A stretch of DNA of 64,000 nucleotides from Albifimbria verrucaria (lineage: Eukaryota; Ascomycota; Sordariomycetes; Hypocreales; Stachybotryaceae). Position numbers and translations under genes: made by a program. The stretch is from the NCBI GenBank assembly GCA_020081605.1, contig JAHREC010000045.1, forward strand, positions 1,674,001-1,738,000. Reading direction: 5' to 3'. The notes under the pieces were generated by a model that was not told the origin of the DNA, ran no database searches, and saw only the letters and a program-made list of their open reading frames with translations. Positions 57,201-64,000 of this stretch are shown piece by piece; positions within the stretch are counted from its first letter, which is position 1, and each line of letters opens with the position of its first letter.

Positions 57201-60155
57201 TCAAGTCCTCCGCTCCCGAGTACACTCTGCGAACACGTATCTGGGCCTCTCTCCGCTTCCAGACCCTTTACCGAACAGTTTCTGGTTTCATGAACTACAG
57301 CCGTGCCATCAAGCTTCTGTACCGTGTTGAGAACCCCGAAGTGGTCCAGATGTTTGGTGGTAACTCTGACAAGCTTGAGCGTGAGCTGGAGCGTATGGCT
57401 CGCCGCAAGTTCAAGCTGGTTGTCTCTATGCAGCGATACTCCAAGTTCAAGAAGGAAGAGATGGAGAACGCCGAGTTCCTTCTCCGTGCCTACCCCGATC
57501 TTCAAATTGCCTACCTCGATGAAGAGCCCCCAGTGGCCGAAGGCGAGGAGCCTCGTCTTTACTCTGCTCTTATCGACGGTCACTCGGAGATCATGGAGAA
57601 CGGTATGCGAAAGCCCAAGTTTAGAATTCAACTCTCCGGCAACCCCATTCTCGGTGACGGCAAATCCGACAACCAGAACCACTCTTTGATCTTCTACCGT
57701 GGAGAGTACATCCAGCTCATCGACGCCAACCAGGATAACTATCTCGAAGAATGTCTGAAGATTCGCAGCGTCCTTGCTGAGTTTGAGGAAATGAAGCAGG
57801 ACAACGTCTCTCCCTACACTCCTGGCGTCAAGAACGAGACCGAAGCACCCGTCGCTATCCTGGGTGCTCGTGAGTACATTTTCTCAGAGAACATTGGTAT
57901 CCTGGGTGACGTGGCTGCTGGTAAGGAACAAACGTTCGGTACTCTGTTCGCCCGAACCCTGTCTCAGATTGGTGGCAAGCTTCATTATGGTCACCCTGAT
58001 TTCCTCAACGGTATTTTCATGACGACTCGTGGTGGTGTGTCCAAGGCGCAGAAGGGTCTGCATCTGAACGAGGATATTTTCGCCGGTATGAACGCTCTTC
58101 TGCGAGGTGGCCGTATCAAGCACTGCGAATACTACCAGTGCGGTAAGGGTCGTGATCTTGGATTTGGTTCCATTCTCAACTTCACGACCAAGATTGGAAC
58201 TGGTATGGGTGAGCAGCTGCTCTCTCGTGAATACTACTACCTCGGTACCCAGCTTCCTCTGGATCGCTTCCTGTCTTTCTACTATGCGCACGCCGGTTTC
58301 CACGTCAACAACATGTTCATCATGCTGTCTGTTCAGCTGTTCATGATTGTCCTTCTCAACTTTGGCGCTCTCCGACACGAGACAGTTCGCTGCGACTATG
58401 ACCGAAAGAAGCCTATTATCGATCCTCTGTACCCCACGCGCTGCGCCAACACTGATGCCATCATGGATTGGGTTACGCGTAGTATCTTCTCCATTTTCGT
58501 CGTCTTCTTCTTGGCCTTTGTACCCCTGTTTGTCCAAGAACTTACGGAGCGTGGTCTGTGGCGCGCCGCCGTCCGTTTTGCCAAGCATCTGGGCTCGCTC
58601 TCACTGTTTTTCGAGGTCTTTGTCACTCAGATTTACGCGAACTCTGTGCAGCAAGATCTTTCCTTCGGTGGTGCGAGATATATCGGTACTGGTCGTGGTT
58701 TCGCTACCGCGCGTATTCCCTTTGGTGTGCTCTACTCCCGATTTGCTGGCCCTGCCATCTACTTCGGTGCGCGAGTTCTGCTGATGCTGCTGTTTGCAAC
58801 CCTTACTGTCTGGCACGCGGCCCTCATCTACTTCTGGGTTACGCTGTTTGGCCTGACCATCTCGCCGTTCTTCTTCAACCCGCATCAGTTTGCCTGGAAC
58901 GATTTCTTCATTGACTACCGCGACTACCTCCGCTGGCTCTCACGTGGTAACTCGAGGTCTCACGCTTCCTCGTGGATCTCCTTCTGTCGCCTGTCTCGAA
59001 CCAGAATCACTGGCTACAAGCGTAAGAACATTGGTGACCCTTCCAGCAAGATGTCGGCCGATGTCCCAAGGGCTGCTGTTGCGAACATCTTCCTGGGTGA
59101 GATCTTTGGGCCTTTGTTCTATGCTGCGGTTTGCGTCATCCCCTACCTCTTCATGAACGCCCAGAACGGTGTCAACGAGGATAACAATCCTGACGCTAAC
59201 ATCAAGCAAACCGCCGCCCTGGTGCGCTTGCTCATTGTCACCTTCGCCCCAATTGCCATCAATGCAGGTGTTCTCCTGACCATGTTCGCCATGGCCTGTT
59301 TCTTGGGTCCACTCCTGGGTATGTGCTGCAAGAAGGTTGGTGCTGTACTGGCCGGTATTGCGCACGCCCTGGCCGTCATCTTCCTCATCGTCTTCTTCGA
59401 AGCTATGTTTGTCCTGGAGGGCTTCAACTTTAAGCGAACGCTGAGCGGCATGATTGCCGTGGTTGCGTTGCAGAGGTTTTTCTTCAAGCTCATCGTGTCG
59501 CTGACACTCACGCGTGAGATGAAGACCGATGAAGCCAACATTGCCTTCTGGTCAGGTAAATGGTACTCGATGGGTTGGCACTCCATCTCGCAGCCTGCTC
59601 GTGAGTTCCTGTGCAAGATCACGGAGCTGAGCATGTTTGCGGCCGACTTTATCCTGGGCCACTTCCTCCTGTTCATGATGCTGCCGCTCATTCTTGTCCC
59701 CAAGATCGACATGTTGCATTCGACCTTGCTTTTCTGGCTTCGACCTAGGTATGTTTCTACTGATTTCCCACGGGTGATGAGTGCGATTGATGCTAACCGT
59801 TTGCTGTAGCCGCCAGATCCGCCCACCTATCTACTCTATGAAGCAGTCGAAGCTGCGACGCAGACGTGTTATCCGATACGCCATCCTCTACTTTGTGCTG
59901 TTGGTGGTGTTCGTCGCGCTGATTGCTGCACCGGCCGTGATCGGCGACAAGATCCTGCCCAGCCTCAAGAAGCCGCTCGCAGACCTTGCTGGCTTCAACT
60001 TGTTGCAGCCCAACGACCTTGACAAGGACGACACTTGGGGCTCGTCGGTTACTGGTACGGGTATGGATGGCTACACCGGCTACTTGGCGAGTGAGTTTGC
60101 TGCGAGAAAGACCCGAAAGGGTGCGGAGCCGACAGACAAGATCAAGTTGTTTTAG
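54201..60155 (+). CDS. FKS1: 1,3-beta-D-glucan synthase catalytic subunit
   Basis: Plasma-membrane GT48 enzyme that polymerises UDP-glucose into cell-wall 1,3-beta-glucan, activated by Rho1; the target of echinocandins. Exons are 54201-54391, 54451-59748 and 59810-60155, with introns of 59 and 61 bp. It reconstructs to about 1,945 aa. The N-terminus is Gly/Tyr/Asp/Gln-rich and disordered. The Fks1 domain is at [20 protein letters not shown]. The catalytic region includes [69 protein letters not shown] and [16 protein letters not shown]. Two groups of membrane helices flank it. One C is missing at 55440-55443, 56763-56765 and 56849-56852. Restoring them gives fully conserved sequence, so these are errors. 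Hot-spot 1 reads YLTLSFRDS. Confidence 0.97.
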
Positions 60156-61212
60156 TTTGAGCGCGGGGAAGATGAGAAGAGATGAGAATAGAGGCTGGCC
60201 AAAGGTTGCGGGGCGGTCAGCCCAGATGATGGTGGATGGGCAGATGGCATCCTCTTGATGTGTTATTACACTTGTTCTGCTCGGGAGTTTGTGCTGTTTT
60301 TAGTCTGGTTTGCACACGAGGCAATAGGCATTGGGAGGTTCTTCATATGATGTAAATGTAGACTTTTGACCTCCGTTTATTCACGATAATTCAATTAGGC
60401 GTCTTGACAAGCTGATGAGTATGAAGGCGTGTGACTGTTGATGTGAGAGGGACCAAGAATTGGTTGTGGTGCTTGATGGCGTATGCTCACCATCGCCAAT
60501 GCGATGTGATGGGAGCTGTGGGGTTTTCCTGGGAGGTGAGCAGCAACAAAATAGGGGCCGCAAGCACCGACCAGTGAGAGCAAGAACCGATGAATGGTAG
60601 GATTGTACTCTGTATTTTGTCTGGAATAGTCGTCTAATTAGCATAAATAAGTATACAAGTAGTCTATAGTTATTTCCTATTTCTTTCTTTCCTTATTGCT
60701 TTTAATTATTATTATTTTTTTTTTTTACAAAATTTCCAAGAATTGCTTGACCTTTAGCAATTATTTAATCTTGAAGGAATGTGAAGCTTCAAATTAAATC
60801 GGCAGTTTTCTTTTTGCTGCTGCTGCTCACAACTTGCCTTGGTTGGGTTTTGCATGTGGAAGCTTTTCGTGGCCAAATTTCCGATGCTGCCGTTTCCGCC
60901 TTTTAGCGCAGAGGATACCCCTGACAGGGTCATGGTGGGAAGTAGCCGGTACTTGGTGTTTCGCTGTCTTCCACAGCTGAGCAAGTAGTACTGCCTACCA
61001 GGCTTGGGGCTGTGGAAAAAGCATCCGTACGTCAAGTCAAAGTCGACTTCACTTGTTCCTCTAATTCCAATCCCACCATCGCCAACCCACCAACATCACC
61101 GACCGACGTAGCGCAGCGAGGGACCGACAGACGATACGTCGCGACACGACGCGACACATTCACACCCGCACCGACACCCGGCACCCGCGTATCCAACCCT
61201 TGATCCCCTACA
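60156..61212. other. Intergenic, FKS / LCB1
   Basis: About 1 kb. FKS 3' region, a poly-T tract (60716-60725), then the LCB1 promoter and leader. No gene. Confidence 0.55.
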
Positions 61213-63074
61213 ATGGAGCTCGACGCTCTGCAGGCCCAGCTGGGCGACCTTGCCCAGCAGGCGTCGCTCGCCTTTCAAAAGGTGCCCGGCTCGGCCGTCC
61301 TCGTGCGCTACATCCGCTCCAGTTACCAGAACGATCCCATGCGCTCGGCCATCGAGCTGGTTCTTGTCTTGTTCTTTATCCGCTACTTGCTGTCCCCGTC
61401 GTACTCGACTCACAAGCAGAACTACGTAAAGCTGAGGGAGGAGGTGAGTTTGCCCACGTGCTTCTGGAGGGCGATGCATGGGACTGACATGGATTGGCTG
61501 CTTGTAGGAAATCGACGAGTTGATTGACGACTGGGCGCCCGAACCGCTCGTCGGCGAGAGGACTGCCTTTGAGGAGGCTGAGAGCGAGAGGATCCCCGTC
61601 ATCGTGGGGTAAGATTCACACAATGCACATGCAAATGCATAGGCACATGCTCCTTGCTTCTTAACCCGAGCTAAACCAACCCCTACAGTCCCACCGGTCC
61701 CAAGACGAAGCTCTCCAACGGCCGTACCGTCACCAACCTCGCCTCGTACAACTTCTACAACTTCAACGCCAACGAACAGATCAAGGAGAAGGCCATCCAG
61801 ACCCTGCGCACCTACGGCGTCGGCCCCTGCGGTCCTCCCCAGTTCTACGGCACCCAGGATGTCCATGTCCGTGCCGAGGCCGACATTGCTGCCTTCCTCG
61901 GCACCGAGGGCTGCATCGTCTACGCCCAGTCCTTCTCCGTCTCTTCCTCGTGTATCCCCACCTTCTGCAAGCGTGGCGATGTCATCATCGCTGACCGCGC
62001 CGTTAACTACTCTATCCGTAAGGGTCTGCAGGCCTCGCGTTCCAGCATTCGCTGGTTCGATCACGGTGATATGGACGGGCTCGAGCGTGTCATGAAGAGC
62101 GTGGCTACGGAGCAGGCAAAGGCTAAGAAGCTCACCCGTCGTTTCATCGTTACCGAGGGTCTGTTTGAGACCGTTGGTGATTCCTCTGATCTGCCTCGTC
62201 TTGTCGAGCTCAAGGAGAAGTACAAGTTCCGCATCATCCTCGATGAGACATGGTCCTTTGGTGTCCTGGGCCGCACCGGCCGTGGTCTTACCGAGGCTCA
62301 AAACGTGGATCCCCAGCAGGTCGATATGATCATCGGTGCGCTCTCTGGCCCGCTCTGCGCCGCTGGCGGCTTCTGTGCCGGCTCCAAGGACGTCGTCGAG
62401 CACCAGCGTATTACCTCGTCTGCCTATACCTACTCTGCTGCCCTGCCCGCCATGATGGCCATGACGGCTAGCGAGACGGTCAACCTGCTGCAGTCCAACC
62501 CCGACATCCTCGTCCAGTGCCGTGAGAACATCCGCGCCATGCGCGCCCAGCTCGACCCTCGTAGCGACTGGGTGATATGCACCAGTGCCCTTGATAACCC
62601 AATCATGCTGCTTGTCCTCAAGCCCGATGTGGTCAAGGCCAGGAATCTGAGCGTAGAGGATGAGGAACGCATTCTCATGGAGTGCGTTGATGAGGTTAGT
62701 AATGCAAACATTTCTACCAATTGTTTTTATTATTTTATTTTTATTTTTGATATTTACCCTGCCCTGCCATTCTTCCCTTCCCCATCTGAGACATTACGGA
62801 AATGGCTCGATCCATACGCTCCCGCTACACTCGTGCTGATCTCCTACTTACTTACTCTTAGACGCTCGCCAACGGTGTTATGATTACGAGACTCAAGACT
62901 CGGCCACTGGCGCATGCCATCCGGGCCAAGGACGATACTTGGTACCCTCGGCCTGCGCTCAAGGTCTGCATCACCTCTGCCCTGCCCAAGAAGGATATTG
63001 AGAAAGCCGGCGTTACGATCCGCCATGCCATCACCAAGGTCATGACTCGCAAGACGAGCAACAAGGCCAACTGA
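61213..63074 (+). CDS. LCB1: Serine palmitoyltransferase subunit 1
   Basis: Non-catalytic partner of LCB2 in the ER complex that condenses serine with palmitoyl-CoA, the first step of sphingolipid synthesis. Exons are 61213-61443, 61508-61608, 61689-62694 and 62862-63074. They give exactly 517 codons including the stop, with no frame break. One N-terminal membrane helix (AIELVLVLFFIRYLL) precedes the AOSM fold: LASYNFYNFNANEQIKEKAI, YGVGPCGPPQFYGTQDVHVR (the Cys that is mutated in human SPTLC1 neuropathy is in this block), DETWSFGVLGRTGRGLTEA, SAYTYSAALPAMMA. The PLP lysine of LCB2 is absent, as expected for LCB1. The order FKS then LCB1 on one strand is plain tandem; no functional link is implied. 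Confidence 0.96.
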
Positions 63075-64000
63075 TCATGCTGCAAAACCATGGTAGGCGC
63101 GTCGGGGCGCATGGAAGAATGCACCCACCCCGTCGCTATCACAAGCAGGAAAATAACAAATGGTTAATACTCGGCGTTTTTTGGGGAGAGGGCTGTATAG
63201 TAGATGTCTTTTCCCATCGACGATCTGGAAGCCAGCACTGAGAGGGTTGATACGCTACGATCTAAACGGGTAGCTGGGCAAAACATGGCGAGGATCCCGA
63301 TCGATATGTTCCAGGGGAACCGAGATCTCTGGGAGGTTGTAGCCTTGTACACACTGATTTTACATACAGCTTTTTAATGATTAATAGAATTTTTCTCACA
63401 AATCACTCGCGAAGCACTCTCAGCTTGCCGATCCATATTCAGCCTCGAATATCGAAATGACATGCCGGCTCAAGAACCTGTGAACGTCCCCCTCCCGTCG
63501 CCTAGGAAGCAAAAGGAGGCTCTTCTCCGTGTGGCAAATGAAGACTACCATTCTCAAAATAGCATCATGTTTGTGTACGTCCAGGCAATCGTGACATCTC
63601 CGGTTGTGTCCTGCGTTGCACGCGTTTGCGAGCACATAGGACCCGACCGACAGGCACGCAGGCAAGCGCAGGGATCCACCCCGGAGAACGCTGGAAGATT
63701 TCGATGCTCGTCCTTCGTTTCCCTCCCACGGGGCCGAGCCTCGGAATTAACGTCTCGACAGGGCGGGCGAGTGCCTAGTGTTTTGGGAGGCCGGTGTTGA
63801 TCAACTTGTTTTCCGGATGGCCAGCAAGCCAGCCATGCATACTTGGCGAGTAATACTTCGGCCCCGAAGTATGTCTTTTGCCCCTATATGTTTATTTTCA
63901 TTTCGTCTGGGCCTGTCTCACCCAGAGGGCGTCCCGAAACAGCCTGCGACTGGTATGCCTTGGGATTGGGACTGTGCTCCATGTTTTCCAGAGCCGAATC
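63075..64000. other. Intergenic, right end of window
   Basis: No supported gene. Contains a perfect 20-bp palindrome (listed separately). Confidence 0.5.
63853..63872. repeat. Perfect 20-bp inverted repeat
   Basis: ATACTTCGG-CC-CCGAAGTAT: two 9-bp arms around a CC spacer. It could form a hairpin or be a dimeric protein-binding site. Confidence 0.85.

Noticed and set aside
1..64000. RIP-mutated transposons or LTR elements
   Set aside because: I found no transposase, reverse transcriptase or terminal repeats, and no strong TpA-rich blocks typical of RIP.

Overview
This window is nuclear DNA from a filamentous ascomycete, most likely a sordariomycete and possibly Hypocreales. The genes carry short spliceosomal introns (about 45-90 bp in most genes, up to 200 bp in aconitase) with GTRNGT donors, CTAAC-type branch sites and YAG acceptors. 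Families typical of these fungi are present: a Zn2Cys6 activator, a KN-homeobox/C2H2 factor, a GH11 xylanase, FKS glucan synthase, Dam1 and an NB-ARC/TPR NLR. No species can be named from sequence alone.

Layout. (1) 1-6.2 kb is an accessory, cell-death-like locus. A CHAT-protease/NB-ARC/TPR NLR (minus, running off the left edge) is divergent from a single-exon 292-aa protein that looks like a fungal gasdermin. A small secreted Cys-containing protein follows. (2) 7.2-16.4 kb looks like a 5-oxoproline (pyroglutamate) utilisation cluster: a Dal5-type anion permease, a Zn2Cys6 regulator and ATP-dependent 5-oxoprolinase. (3) 17.3-26.3 kb is accessory: an MCT-type MFS carrier, a GNAT acetyltransferase, a homeobox/C2H2 transcription factor, an unrecognised gene and a secreted GH11 xylanase. 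(4) 26.3-31.6 kb is gene-poor, with tRNA-Tyr, an unrecognised gene, tRNA-Ser(GCU) and an 11-bp minisatellite. (5) 32-63 kb is core genome: aconitase, Bud20, Dam1, a Csr1-like Sec14 protein, a HIT hydrolase, Mog1, an unrecognised gene, a SprT-like protease, 1,3-beta-glucan synthase (FKS) and serine palmitoyltransferase LCB1. A 4.8-kb non-coding stretch lies upstream of FKS.

A key caveat for any reader: many genes, including housekeeping ones that should not be dead (aconitase, FKS), are broken by single-base shifts. Nearly all have the same sign (one base missing), and most can be placed in a homopolymer run. I read these as under-called homopolymers in a long-read assembly, not as pseudogenes. 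CDS spans below run from inferred start to inferred stop across these breaks, and the break positions are given per gene.
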